A DNA stretch of 64,000 bases from contig NZ_CP102509.1 of the NCBI RefSeq assembly GCF_024611995.1, positions 4,278,001 to 4,342,000 on the forward strand. Reading direction: 5' to 3'. The DNA comes from Streptomyces sp. NBC_00162 (GTDB lineage Bacteria > Actinomycetota > Actinomycetes > Streptomycetales > Streptomycetaceae). A program made the translations under genes and the position numbers. The notes under the pieces are model-generated. The model did no database searches, had not been told where the DNA came from, and saw nothing but the letters and a program-made list of their open reading frames with translations. Below are positions 56,759 to 64,000 of the stretch, one piece after another. Every line of letters starts with the position of its first letter. Within the stretch, counting starts at the first letter, position 1.

Positions 56759-57639
56759 ATCACGTCCGCGTCGAGGCGGCGCAGTTCCTCCGCGATCAGT
56801 TCGGCGCCGCTGCGGATCTTCAGGGCCACGCTGCGGTCGGGGCTCCCCGGCAGGATCAGCGTGGCCAGCGCGCCCGCGGGCCGGTCCACCCGCATCTCGC
56901 CGCCCGTGGTGCGCAGGCTGACCCGGGTGATCACCGGGCCCTCGCTCGCCACCCGGTCCACCGGCACGCCGAGCCGGTCCTCCAGCCAGCGCGCGAGCAG
57001 TTCGGCGCTCGCGTTGCCGGGCTCGCTCTCCACCGCCGCGCCGGTCACCGGCAGCGGCTTCTGGTCCAGGGCGGCCGCCAGCAGGGCCCGCCACGGCGTC
57101 AGCCGGGTCCAGGCCAGGTCGGTGTCGCCGGGCCGGTACGCGGCGGCCCGTTCGCCGAGTACGCCGACCGGGTCGAAGGCCGCGGCCGCGTCCGTGATCC
57201 GGCGCTGCGCGAGGGAGCCCAGGGAGTCCCGCGCCACGTCGGCGGGGGCGTCGGCCGGCCACCACGCCACGACGGGAGCGTCCGGCACCAGCAGCGGCAG
57301 TACGACCGAGCCGGCCTGCTCGGTCAGCTCCCCGTGCAGGCGCAGCAGCAGGGTCTCCCCGGTCCCGGCGTCCGAGCCGACCCGCAGCTCGGCGTCCAGC
57401 CGGGTCGCGCGGAGCTTGTGCGAGCCCCGCGAGGTCCGCTTGATCACCGTGATGATGCGGCAGGGGTGCTCGCGCGAGGCCTCGGAGGCCGCGCGCACGG
57501 CGTCGTAGGCGTTCTCCTCGTCGGTGACGACGATGAGGGTCAGCACCAGCCCCGTGGTGGGGCTTCCTATGGCCCGGCGGGCTTCGAGCAGCGCCCGGTT
57601 GATCTTGCTGGACGTGGTGTCGGTCAGTTCGGTCCGCAT
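56707..57639 (-). CDS. opcA: OpcA, glucose-6-phosphate dehydrogenase assembly protein
   Basis: A 310-residue protein of the OpcA family, which in actinobacteria and cyanobacteria promotes assembly and activity of glucose-6-phosphate dehydrogenase (Zwf). Family signatures are LVLTLIVVTDEENAYDAV, RIITVIKR, LLRLHGELTEQAGSVVLPLLVPDAPVVAWWP, and RVSLRTTGGEMRVDRP plus LLAEELRRLDAD-like LIAEELRRLDADVIYG at the end. Its usual partner zwf is not adjacent: the neighbours are a HerA-like ATPase and a cupin. It is therefore an orphan copy. The 3-prime end overlaps the cupin gene by 52 bases in the opposite direction. Confidence 0.9.
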   Translation of the reverse strand: MRTELTDTTSSKINRALLEARRAIGSPTTGLVLTLIVVTDEENAYDAVRAASEASREHPCRIITVIKRTSRGSHKLRATRLDAELRVGSDAGTGETLLLRLHGELTEQAGSVVLPLLVPDAPVVAWWPADAPADVARDSLGSLAQRRITDAAAAFDPVGVLGERAAAYRPGDTDLAWTRLTPWRALLAAALDQKPLPVTGAAVESEPGNASAELLARWLEDRLGVPVDRVASEGPVITRVSLRTTGGEMRVDRPAGALATLILPGSPDRSVALKIRSGAELIAEELRRLDADVIYGSALRRRPLQAALSA

Positions 57640-57713
57640 GCACCGAGTCTGTCAGCGACGGACCGGTTCCAGTCACCCGGTTCGCTGGATTCAGCCTCGA
57701 ACGGGGCTTCGGC

Positions 57714-59312
57714 TCACCGCCGTTTGCGGGCCGTCCCGAAGATCGAGCGCGAGATCTCCCGGCCCACCTGCGTCCCGATCGACCGGGCCAGCGAGCGGAA
57801 CAGCCCGCTCCCCACCACCTGTTCGGCCAGCGAGGGATCCGGCTTCGGCGCGCTGCGCGCCGCCTTCTCGGCCTCCTTGGCCTGCTTCGCGGCCTCGGCG
57901 GCCGCCGCTGCGGCCTCCGCCTCGGCCTCGGCGGCGGCCTGCTCGGCGCTGATCTTCTCGTACGCCGACTCGCGGTCGACCGGCTCCGCGTAGCGCGACC
58001 AGAGCAGCGAGGACTTCACCGCCTGGTCCAGGGCCGTCGGCTCGATCGGCCCCATCAGCGACTGCGGGGCCCGCAGCCGGGTCGCCGCGACCGGGGTCGG
58101 CGCGCCGTTCTCGCTGAGCACGGTGACGACCGCCTCGCCCGTACCCAGCTGGGTGAGCAGCTCCTCCAGGTCGTACGGAGAGTTGGGGAAGGTCTTCACG
58201 GTCGCCTTCAGCGCCTTCGCGTCGTCGGGGGTGAAGGCGCGCAGCGCGTGCTGCACGCGGTTGCCGAGCTGGGCGAGCACGTCCCCCGGTACGTCCTTGG
58301 GGGTCTGCGTCACGAAGAAGACGCCCACGCCCTTGGAGCGGATGAGGCGCACCGTCTGGGTGATGGAGTCGAGGAAGGCCTTCGAGGCGCCGTTGAAGAG
58401 CAGGTGCGCCTCGTCGAAGAAGAAGACGAGCTTGGGCTGCTCCAGGTCGCCGACCTCCGGCAGGTCGTTGAAGAGGTCGGCCAGCAGCCACATCAGGAAG
58501 GTGGAGAAGAGCTGCGGCTTGTCCTGGACCGCGGGGAGTTCCAGTACGGAGACCATGCCGCGGCCGTCCGCGGCGGTCCGCAGGAACTCGCTGGTGTCGA
58601 ACTCCGGCTCGCCGAAGAACTCCGCGGCCCCCTGCTGCTCGAAGGCGGTCAGCGACCGCAGGATCACCCCGGCCGTCACCGTGGACAGTCCGCCGATGCC
58701 CTTGAGCTCCGGCTTTCCCTTGTCGGAGACGAGGAAGGCGACGACCGCGCGCAGGTCCTTGAGGTCGATCAGCTCCAGGCCCTTGGTGTCGGCGTAGTGG
58801 AAGATCAGGCCGAGGGACTGCTCCTGCGTCTGGTTGAGCTGGAGCACCTTCGACATCAGGACCGGGCCGAAGCTGGTGACGGTGGAGCGGACCGGGATCC
58901 CGGGGCCGATGCCGCCGAGCGAGTAGAACTCGCTGGGGTATCCGGTGGCCTCCCATTCCTGGGCCACGTCCTTGGCCCGTTCCCCGACCTTCTCGTTCGG
59001 CGCGCCCGGGGCGCAGATCCCCGAGACGTCGCCCTTGATGTCCGCGAGGAAGACCGGGACCCCGTTGGCCGACAGCTGCTCGGCGATGAGCTGGAGGGTC
59101 TTGGTCTTGCCGGTGCCGGTGGCGCCCGCGACCAGCCCGTGCCGGTTCAGCATCGGCAGGGGGATGCGGATCTGGTGGCCCGGCAGGCAGGTGCCGTCCC
59201 ACAGCAGGGCCCCCAGGTCGAGCGCCGGTCCGGTGAAGGCGTATCCGGCAGCGATCTTGTCAACCGGGCCCGTCTGATCCGCCACGACGGCGGGGTCGGT
59301 GCTCTCGCTCAT
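57714..59312 (-). CDS. HerA-like ATPase (DUF853, P-loop NTPase)
   Basis: A 532-residue predicted cytoplasmic ATPase. Walker A is GATGTGKT (about 62-69), Walker B is VFFFDEAHLLFNG (about 280-292), and TQTPKDVPGDVLAQLGNRVQHALR resembles sensor and arginine-finger regions of HerA/FtsK-type motors. From about 455 the chain becomes an Ala/Glu/Lys-rich helix, then a short basic end (RSIFGTARKRR). DUF853 proteins are related to archaeal HerA DNA translocases, but their role in bacteria is unclear. The start is MSESTDPAVVADQTG at 59312. It lies divergent from the VapB-like gene and about 75 bases upstream of opcA on the same strand. Confidence 0.92.
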   Translation of the reverse strand: MSESTDPAVVADQTGPVDKIAAGYAFTGPALDLGALLWDGTCLPGHQIRIPLPMLNRHGLVAGATGTGKTKTLQLIAEQLSANGVPVFLADIKGDVSGICAPGAPNEKVGERAKDVAQEWEATGYPSEFYSLGGIGPGIPVRSTVTSFGPVLMSKVLQLNQTQEQSLGLIFHYADTKGLELIDLKDLRAVVAFLVSDKGKPELKGIGGLSTVTAGVILRSLTAFEQQGAAEFFGEPEFDTSEFLRTAADGRGMVSVLELPAVQDKPQLFSTFLMWLLADLFNDLPEVGDLEQPKLVFFFDEAHLLFNGASKAFLDSITQTVRLIRSKGVGVFFVTQTPKDVPGDVLAQLGNRVQHALRAFTPDDAKALKATVKTFPNSPYDLEELLTQLGTGEAVVTVLSENGAPTPVAATRLRAPQSLMGPIEPTALDQAVKSSLLWSRYAEPVDRESAYEKISAEQAAAEAEAEAAAAAAEAAKQAKEAEKAARSAPKPDPSLAEQVVGSGLFRSLARSIGTQVGREISRSIFGTARKRR

Positions 59313-59400
59313 GAATCACTCCCGAATTGGCGCCCTTCGCCACTTTTGCACCAACGCGGCGAGGCTGCGCTCGCAGGGCCGGGCCCGGTAGGCTTTCCGT

Positions 59401-59697
59401 GTGATCTTCAAGCGCATCGGTAACGGAAAGCCGTACCCCGACCACGGCCGGGAAAGCACCCGGCAGTGGGCGGATGTCGCGCCGCGCCCGGTCCGGCTCG
59501 ACCAGCTGGTGACGACCAAGGGGCAGCTCGACCTCGAAACGCTGCTCGCCGAGGACTCCACCTTCTACGGCGACCTCTTCGCGCACGTCGTCAAGTGGCG
59601 GGGCGACCTCTACCTGGAGGACGGGCTGCACCGCGCCGTGCGCGCTGCCCTGCAGCAGCGCCAGGTGCTGCACGCCCGCGTCCTCGAGATGGACTGA
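59401..59697 (+). CDS. Conserved actinobacterial VapB-like protein
   Basis: A 98-residue highly conserved actinobacterial protein, often annotated as a VapB-family antitoxin. No toxin gene accompanies it here, so an antitoxin role is doubtful. It begins VIFKRIGNGKPYPDHGRES and contains RLDQLVTTKGQLDLETLL and FAHVVKWRGDLYLEDGLHRA. The start is GTG. It ends at a hairpin and precedes the LytR_C protein by about 155 bases, the arrangement seen in many Streptomyces genomes (from memory). Confidence 0.85.
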   Translation: MIFKRIGNGKPYPDHGRESTRQWADVAPRPVRLDQLVTTKGQLDLETLLAEDSTFYGDLFAHVVKWRGDLYLEDGLHRAVRAALQQRQVLHARVLEMD

Positions 59698-59733
59698 GCC
59701 CTCAGGCGACCCCGCGCGGCGCCGCCCGGCCCT

Positions 59734-59759
59734 GCCGCAGCCCGTCCACGGGCTGCGGC
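59734..59759 (+). terminator. Terminator after the VapB-like gene
   Basis: GCCGCAGCCCGT (59734-59745) pairs with ACGGGCTGCGGC (59748-59759) with only 2 loop bases, so the top pair probably opens. It lies 37 bases past the stop. Confidence 0.82.
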
Positions 59760-59850
59760 GCTTCGCGTGGATTGCGCCTTTCGGGTCACCATTGACCTAT
59801 CAGCAGATCATTTAGTAGGCATCGCCACCGGGCGGCACTACGCTGCGCCC

Positions 59851-60519
59851 ATGAGCATGCTCACTCCCCCCGGCATGGGCGGAAAGTACCGCGTCACGGG
59901 AGCCGCCTACCCTCGTATGAGTCGTAAGCGGAGCCGTCGTCGGATCGTCTTCGCCGTGCTCGGCTCGGTCCTCGCACTGGCCCTGCTCGGCTACGGGGCC
60001 TTGCAGCTCATCGACGTGTTCCAGGGCGACAGCCCGAAGCGGAACACGGCCGCGGGCGCCAAGGACTGTCCGACGAAGGCGGCCGAAGCGGCCGTCAAGG
60101 GCGGCCCCGAAGCCGCATCGGCCGCCTCCCCGAAACCCGCGGTGGTGCTGCCCCAGCCCGCCGACATCACCGTCAACGTCTACAACGCGACCCCGCGCGC
60201 CGGACTCGCCAAGGCCGTCGGCGACGAGCTGAAGAAACGCGGCTTCGTCATCGGCAACGTCGGCAACGCCCCCGCCGACTTCGACAAGAAGGTCCCCGGC
60301 ACCGGGATACTGCTGGGCTCCCCCGCCACCGACAAGGCCGCCTTCAGCGTGCTGGGCACCCAGCTCGCCGGCACCACCCAGCAGACCGACACCCGCGAGA
60401 CCGCGGACATCGACCTGATCCTGGGCGACGCCTTCAAGGAGCTGAGCACGAAGGAGGACGCGGACAAGGCGCTGGCCCTGCTGGCCAACCCCGCGCCCGC
60501 GCCCGCCACGAAGTGCTGA
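59851..60519 (+). CDS. LytR C-terminal domain membrane protein
   Basis: A 222-residue protein with one membrane helix (about 36-58, IVFAVLGSVLALALLGYGAL) and an extracellular LytR_C domain from about 105 (DITVNVYNATPRAGLAKAVGDELKKRGFVIGNVGN, then GTGILLGSPATDKAAFSVLGTQL). This domain accompanies LytR-CpsA-Psr phosphotransferases that attach glycopolymers to peptidoglycan, but the catalytic LCP domain is absent here. An accessory cell-wall role is likely. The ATG has a second Met three codons on. It is convergent to upp with 22 bases between. Confidence 0.9.
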   Translation: MSMLTPPGMGGKYRVTGAAYPRMSRKRSRRRIVFAVLGSVLALALLGYGALQLIDVFQGDSPKRNTAAGAKDCPTKAAEAAVKGGPEAASAASPKPAVVLPQPADITVNVYNATPRAGLAKAVGDELKKRGFVIGNVGNAPADFDKKVPGTGILLGSPATDKAAFSVLGTQLAGTTQQTDTRETADIDLILGDAFKELSTKEDADKALALLANPAPAPATKC

Positions 60520-60541
60520 TGCGCCGATCCGGTGCCAAGGG

Positions 60542-61177
60542 CTACTCGGCCGAGCCGTACATGCGGTCGCCCGCGTCGCCCAGGCCCGGAACGATGTAGC
60601 CGTGCTCGTTGAGCCGCTCGTCCACCGCGGCCGTCACCACGGTCACCGGCGTGCCCGCCAGCTCGCGCTCCATGATCTCGACGCCCTCGGGCGCGGCCAG
60701 CAGCACCACGGCCGTGACGTCGTCGGCGCCGCGCTTGATCAGCTCCCGGATCGCGGCGACGAGCGTGCCGCCGGTGGCCAGCATCGGGTCGACGACGTAG
60801 ACCTGCCGCCCGGAGAGGTCCTCCGGCATGCGCGTCGCGTACGTGGAGGCCTCCAGGGTCTCCTCGTTGCGGACCATGCCGAGGAAGCCCACCTCGGCGG
60901 TCGGCAGGAGCCGCACCATGCCGTCGAGCATGCCGAGGCCGGCCCGCAGGATCGGCACGACCAGCGGGCGCGGGTGCGAGAGCTTCACGCCGGTGGTCTT
61001 GGCGACCGGGGTCTCGATGTCGGCCTGCTCCGTGCGCACGTCCCGGGTGGCCTCGTACGCGAGCAGGGTCACCAGCTCGTCGGCGAGCCGCCGGAAGGTG
61101 GGGGAGTCGGTGCGCTTGTCGCGCAGGGTGGTGAGTTTGTGCGCCACCAAGGGGTGATCGACGACCTGCAAACGCAC
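60542..61177 (-). CDS. upp: Uracil phosphoribosyltransferase
   Basis: A 211-residue enzyme of pyrimidine salvage converting uracil plus PRPP to UMP. Signatures are [18 protein letters not shown] at the start, [15 protein letters not shown] (about 76-90) and the PRPP loop [11 protein letters not shown] (about 128-138), with [15 protein letters not shown] at the end. The start is GTG at 61177 behind a perfect GGAGGATGTT site. A much longer frame upstream is antisense to the universal stress gene. It is divergent from that gene. Confidence 0.97.
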   Translation of the reverse strand: MRLQVVDHPLVAHKLTTLRDKRTDSPTFRRLADELVTLLAYEATRDVRTEQADIETPVAKTTGVKLSHPRPLVVPILRAGLGMLDGMVRLLPTAEVGFLGMVRNEETLEASTYATRMPEDLSGRQVYVVDPMLATGGTLVAAIRELIKRGADDVTAVVLLAAPEGVEIMERELAGTPVTVVTAAVDERLNEHGYIVPGLGDAGDRMYGSAE

Positions 61178-61316
61178 AACATCCTCCAAAACTCGGCCTG
61201 CGACCTGCAAAAACGGCCGCGAGACGCGACCTGCACCCAAAAGGCTACGCGCTGACGGGGCCCCTGCGCGTCCGTCTGGGGATGCGACCCGCCCGGGTGC
61301 CCACCAGGCTGGACTG

Positions 61317-62270
61317 GTGAGCAACGCACCGGTGATCGCCGCCGTCGACGGATCCGAGCACAGCCTCAGGGCCCTGGACTGGGCCAGGGCCGCGGCGCTG
61401 CGGCACGGTACGGGGCTGCTGATCGCCCATGTACTGCCCGACCACGCCCAGTTGTATGCCGGACGCCGGGCCGCGCTGCACGACGCCTCACAGCCGGAGG
61501 AGTTCGCCGACCCGGTCAGCGACCGGATCCGGGCCCTGCTGGGCGGCGGCCCCGAGCTGCCGGAGGGGATCACGTACGAGTCGCTGGAGGGCTCCGTCCC
61601 CGAGGCCCTGCGGGTGATCGGCGCGGGGGCCCTGATGCTGGTGATGGGCTCCCGGGGGCGCGGCGGCTTCGCCACCCTGCTGCTCGGCTCGAACAGCCGC
61701 GCCGTCGCCACGACCGCACCGTGCCCGGTGGTGGTGGTCCCGCACGCGGAGCGGCACGCGCCGGACGCCTCGGAGGAGGAGTCCGCCGGGAAGGTGGTGC
61801 TCGGGCTGCACGCCGCGGAGACCCCCGACGACGTCCTGGCCTTCGCGTTCGCGGAAGCCTCCGTGCGGGGGACCACCGTCCAGGTGGTGTCCGCGTACGC
61901 CATTCCGCCCGCGCCGACCCTGGTGATCGACAGCCCCTTCGCGGTGATACCGCCGGAGGGCCTGGCGGACGACGGGGACGCCGTACCGGCCGAGCGGGAG
62001 ATGCTGCGGTCCCAGACGGAGCGGCTGGCGCCGTTCCGCACCCGCCACCCCGACGTCCCGGTCATGCAGGCCGCCGTGCCCGGGGACGCGGCGGGCCGGC
62101 TGGTCATGGCCTCCCGGTCGGCGGCGCTGGTCGTGGTGGGGCGCCACCATCCGCGGCGCAAGGCCATGTCGCTGCTGATCGGCTCGGTGGCGCACGCGGT
62201 GCTCCAGCACGCGCACGGACCGGTGGCCGTGGTCCCGGCGCTCTCCGACGACGGCACGGACCCGGCCTGA
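61317..62270 (+). CDS. Universal stress protein, tandem UspA domains
   Basis: A 317-residue protein with two UspA domains. The first (1-145) starts [23 protein letters not shown] and has the ATP motif [20 protein letters not shown] (about 120-139). The second (from about 158) starts [14 protein letters not shown] and ends in [25 protein letters not shown]. Two-domain USPs in actinobacteria respond to hypoxia or dormancy. ATP binding is expected at least for the first domain. The start is GTG, sharing a 139-base divergent region with upp. Confidence 0.92.
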   Translation: MSNAPVIAAVDGSEHSLRALDWARAAALRHGTGLLIAHVLPDHAQLYAGRRAALHDASQPEEFADPVSDRIRALLGGGPELPEGITYESLEGSVPEALRVIGAGALMLVMGSRGRGGFATLLLGSNSRAVATTAPCPVVVVPHAERHAPDASEEESAGKVVLGLHAAETPDDVLAFAFAEASVRGTTVQVVSAYAIPPAPTLVIDSPFAVIPPEGLADDGDAVPAEREMLRSQTERLAPFRTRHPDVPVMQAAVPGDAAGRLVMASRSAALVVVGRHHPRRKAMSLLIGSVAHAVLQHAHGPVAVVPALSDDGTDPA

Positions 62271-62361
62271 CCGGTCTGACCTGCGATGGGGTGGCATCAA
62301 ACGGCCCGTCCGGGGGAAGGTGGGTGCAGGGGGATGACCGACCAGCCCGGGGTGGTGGCCG

Positions 62362-62541
62362 ATGCCCGACACGCAGCCGAGCGACGAGGTGCCGGAGACC
62401 GCGGCGCAGCGCCGAGCACGCCGCGCGCAGTTCCTGCGCGACCTGATGGAGGCGCGCGAACTGCGCGACCGCGTCCAGCCCCGCCGCGCCCGCGCCGCCC
62501 GCATGCGGCAGCAAATGCGCATGCGCACGTTCCGCTGGTAG
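62362..62541 (+). CDS. Small Arg-rich hypothetical protein
   Basis: A 59-residue basic helical protein (MPDTQPSDEVPETAAQRRAR to the C-terminal MRMRTFRW). It has a strong alternation of Arg and Ala/Leu, no cysteine and no known domain. It lies 91 bases after the universal stress gene on the same strand. The reading frame has normal Streptomyces third-position GC bias, and the sequence looks like a conserved small Streptomyces protein, though I cannot confirm this. The ATG has only a weak ribosome site. Other frames here are shadows. Confidence 0.6.
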   Translation: MPDTQPSDEVPETAAQRRARRAQFLRDLMEARELRDRVQPRRARAARMRQQMRMRTFRW

Positions 62542-62548
62542 CAATTTC

Positions 62549-62640
62549 AGCCCCGTCTGGGGGTACCCCCAGACGGAGTCTGGGGGAGTTTGAGGCGCGG
62601 GGTCCGGGGCGGAGCCCCGGCAACGGCGCCGCACCGTTGC
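62549..62640. repeat. Streptomyces-type intergenic repeat
   Basis: A pattern of short inverted units: CCGTCTGGGGGTACCCCCAGACGG forms a self-complementary hairpin, then a GGGAGTTTGAGGCGCGG step, then CCGGGGCGGAGCCCCGG, a second hairpin. From memory this sequence type (TTTGAGGCGCGGGGTCCGGGG) recurs in many Streptomyces intergenic regions. Nothing coding lies in it. The interval 62641-62891 after it holds only GC-rich sequence and the promoter of the next gene. Confidence 0.72.
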
Positions 62641-62891
62641 GACACGAGCGGCCCGCAGGGCAAGCGACACGGCCCCGCCACACCGACACGCCCCGGCGCC
62701 ACAACCCCGCGCAGCCCCCGGCAGGGCACGGCACGGGACGACGCAAGCGCGGAAGACCTCTCGCAAAGCCGCCGTTTCTGCCACGATGCCGATTGGGCGG
62801 GGCAGTACGGCGAGCACCACGGCCGTTCGACCCCATCCTCCGGCCGGGGGGACCTCCAACCGGCACGCCTAAGACCAGTGGGAGAGTCACG

Positions 62892-63443
62892 GTGTATTTC
62901 GCCGCACTGCTCGCGCGCACCGAAGACGGGTGGGAAGCGAGCGACATGGAACTCGACGACGTCGAGTCCCTCAGTGATCTGATCGATCTCGCCCGGTCCG
63001 CCGCTGTCGACGACGACACGGTGGTCGCCCTCATCGAGCAGGAGGACGCCTGGTTCGGCGTCGTCCGCGTGGACGGGGAGGAGGACCCGCGGTACTTCGT
63101 GTCGAACGCCTCCGCGGCCGCCCGCAGCTCCTACGGCTCGATGCTGACCAAAGAGCTGCTGGGCAGCGACGAGGAGGACGACGAACTCGACGAGCTGGAC
63201 CTGGACGGCACCGAAGACGGCGAGGAGGAACCCCTCACCGCCTTCGCCGACGAGACCGACGACGACGAGGACGAGCTGGGAGGGACCGGCGCGGAGCCGG
63301 TACCGGCCGGCCCGCTCGGCGACCCCCAGTTGCTGGACGACCTCGGCGTGACCCACAAACAACTGATGACCCTGGACGGGGACGCTCTCTCGGAGATCGC
63401 CGAGTCCCTCGGCGCCACCGAGGTCCTGGAGGCAGTCCGCTAG
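62892..63443 (+). CDS. tRNA adenosine deaminase-associated protein
   Basis: A 183-residue acidic protein conserved next to tadA in actinobacteria. It begins VYFAALLARTEDGWEASDMEL and has a compact domain to about 90, a very acidic middle (about 95-140, runs such as DEEDDELDELDLDG), and a short helical C-terminal domain LLDDLGVTHKQLMTLDGDALSEI. Function is unknown. The genomic link suggests a helper for tRNA A34 deamination. The start is GTG after GGGAGAG. Its TAG stop shares its last base with the GTG start of tadA, so the pair is coupled. Confidence 0.92.
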   Translation: MYFAALLARTEDGWEASDMELDDVESLSDLIDLARSAAVDDDTVVALIEQEDAWFGVVRVDGEEDPRYFVSNASAAARSSYGSMLTKELLGSDEEDDELDELDLDGTEDGEEEPLTAFADETDDDEDELGGTGAEPVPAGPLGDPQLLDDLGVTHKQLMTLDGDALSEIAESLGATEVLEAVR

Positions 63444-63976
63444 TGCTCCCTCCGCATGACACGCACCACACGCACGACACGCACGACACGCACGACACGC
63501 ATGACGCGCACGACCCCGATCCCGTACGGGACCCGTGGCGGGACTCCATGCGCCTGGCGCTCCAGGAGGCCGCCCGGGCGGTGCCGGCCGGCGATGTGCC
63601 GGTCGGCGCCGTCGTGCTCGGCCCCGACGGCACGGTCCTCGCCACCGGGTACAACGAGCGCGAGGCGACCGGCGACCCCACGGCGCACGCCGAGGTGGTC
63701 GCGCTGCGCCGGGCTGCGGCCGCAGTCGGGGAATGGCGGCTTCCGGGGTGCACCCTGGTGGTGACCCTGGAGCCGTGCGTGATGTGCGCGGGCGCGCTCG
63801 TACAGTCGCGCGTCGCCCGGGTCGTCTACGGCGCGGACGACGAGAAGGCGGGCGCGGCCGGCTCGCTCTGGGACCTCGTACGGGACCGCCGGCTCAACCA
63901 CCGGCCCGAGGTGATCCGCGGCGTCCTCGCCACGGAGTGCGCCGAGCTGCTGACGGACTTCTTCCGCGACCGGTGA
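63443..63976 (+). CDS. tadA: tRNA-specific adenosine deaminase TadA
   Basis: A 177-residue zinc enzyme deaminating A34 to inosine in tRNA-Arg(ACG). The zinc motif is HAEVVAL (about 79-85) with catalytic Glu, followed by LEPCVMCAGAL (about 109-119). TGDPTAHAE and RVVYGADDEKAGA are typical. The N-terminus is unusual: HTHDTHDTHDTHDAHD encoded by short DNA repeats (about 63460-63512). The core proper starts near MRLALQEAARAVPAGDVPVG (63548). The GTG at 63443 couples to the preceding stop, so the His/Asp tail may be real, but a start at 63548 is possible. Confidence 0.94.
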   Translation: MLPPHDTHHTHDTHDTHDTHDAHDPDPVRDPWRDSMRLALQEAARAVPAGDVPVGAVVLGPDGTVLATGYNEREATGDPTAHAEVVALRRAAAAVGEWRLPGCTLVVTLEPCVMCAGALVQSRVARVVYGADDEKAGAAGSLWDLVRDRRLNHRPEVIRGVLATECAELLTDFFRDR

Positions 63977-64000
63977 CCCGACCGACTGACCCGACCGGCT

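Overview
The window is about 64 kb of high-GC actinobacterial chromosome, almost certainly from Streptomyces. The evidence is a 68-residue BldC developmental regulator, valine dehydrogenase, an LAXTG sorting signal, many GTG starts, an Lsr2-family protein, PurS/PurQ/PurL, mycothiol-type enzyme families and strong third-position GC bias. From memory, the gene order (upp, dnaX, purD, purC, lsrL, purSQL, purF, purM, vdh, bldC, hrpA) matches the core of the S. coelicolor chromosome near SCO4040-SCO4100. I could not run an alignment. No prophage, insertion sequence, CRISPR array or secondary-metabolite cluster is visible. The window is mostly core chromosome with small accessory islands.

Layout. 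0.1-9 kb: an LAXTG-anchored secreted protein, tRNA-Lys, a secreted propeller-like protein, a DEAD-box helicase with a long RGG-like tail, a lipoprotein, two CrcB/FluC fluoride channel subunits with a small zincin, and three tRNAs (Glu, Asp, Phe). 9-16.7 kb: a CcdA/DsbA thiol-disulfide pair, a lipoprotein, the HrpA-type helicase, a second tRNA-Asp, and bldC with a leader hairpin and a clean terminator. 16.7-31 kb: vdh, a DUF3073 protein, purM and purF, then a sulfatase, a META-domain lipoprotein, an MDMPI/SCP-type protein and a membrane-anchored protein, then purL-purQ-purS and the Lsr2 paralogue. 30.8-35 kb: an anomalous tRNA-Gly(UCC), then an ABC-transporter plus two-component cassette bracketed by two tRNA-Gly(GCC) genes. 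35-43.4 kb: purC, a DMF-amidase-like protein, a degenerate M48-like membrane protein, purD, dnaX, the SRP RNA and tRNA-Ser. 43.6-54.6 kb: DoxX, a PucR regulator, a xanthine-dehydrogenase-type locus whose large subunit is frameshifted, a beta-helix/PKD secreted protein, a winged-helix regulator, a SUOX-like domain protein and a molbindin. 54.7-64 kb: VOC, HhH-GPD, cupin, an orphan OpcA, a HerA-like ATPase, a VapB-like protein, a LytR_C protein, upp, a universal stress protein, and the TadA-associated protein with TadA.

Themes. Seven of the de novo purine genes (purM, F, L, Q, S, C, D) lie on the minus strand over about 22 kb. They are separated by unrelated genes and individual terminators, so they form several transcription units rather than one operon. 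Translation and RNA functions (nine tRNAs, SRP RNA, two RNA helicases, tRNA deaminase) are dense. Molybdenum-related genes cluster at 44-54.6 kb.

The observation most worth following is the tRNA-Gly(UCC) at 30832-30903. It lacks both the D-loop GG and the T-loop TTC, so it appears unable to form the normal tRNA elbow. This resembles the peptidoglycan-dedicated glycyl-tRNAs known from staphylococci. Streptomyces peptidoglycan contains a glycine bridge, so a dedicated cell-wall tRNA is a testable idea. Second-rank observations are the xanthine dehydrogenase frameshift, the pseudo-protease, the orphan OpcA, the bldC leader hairpin, and two duplicated tRNA pairs that differ by compensatory acceptor-stem changes.
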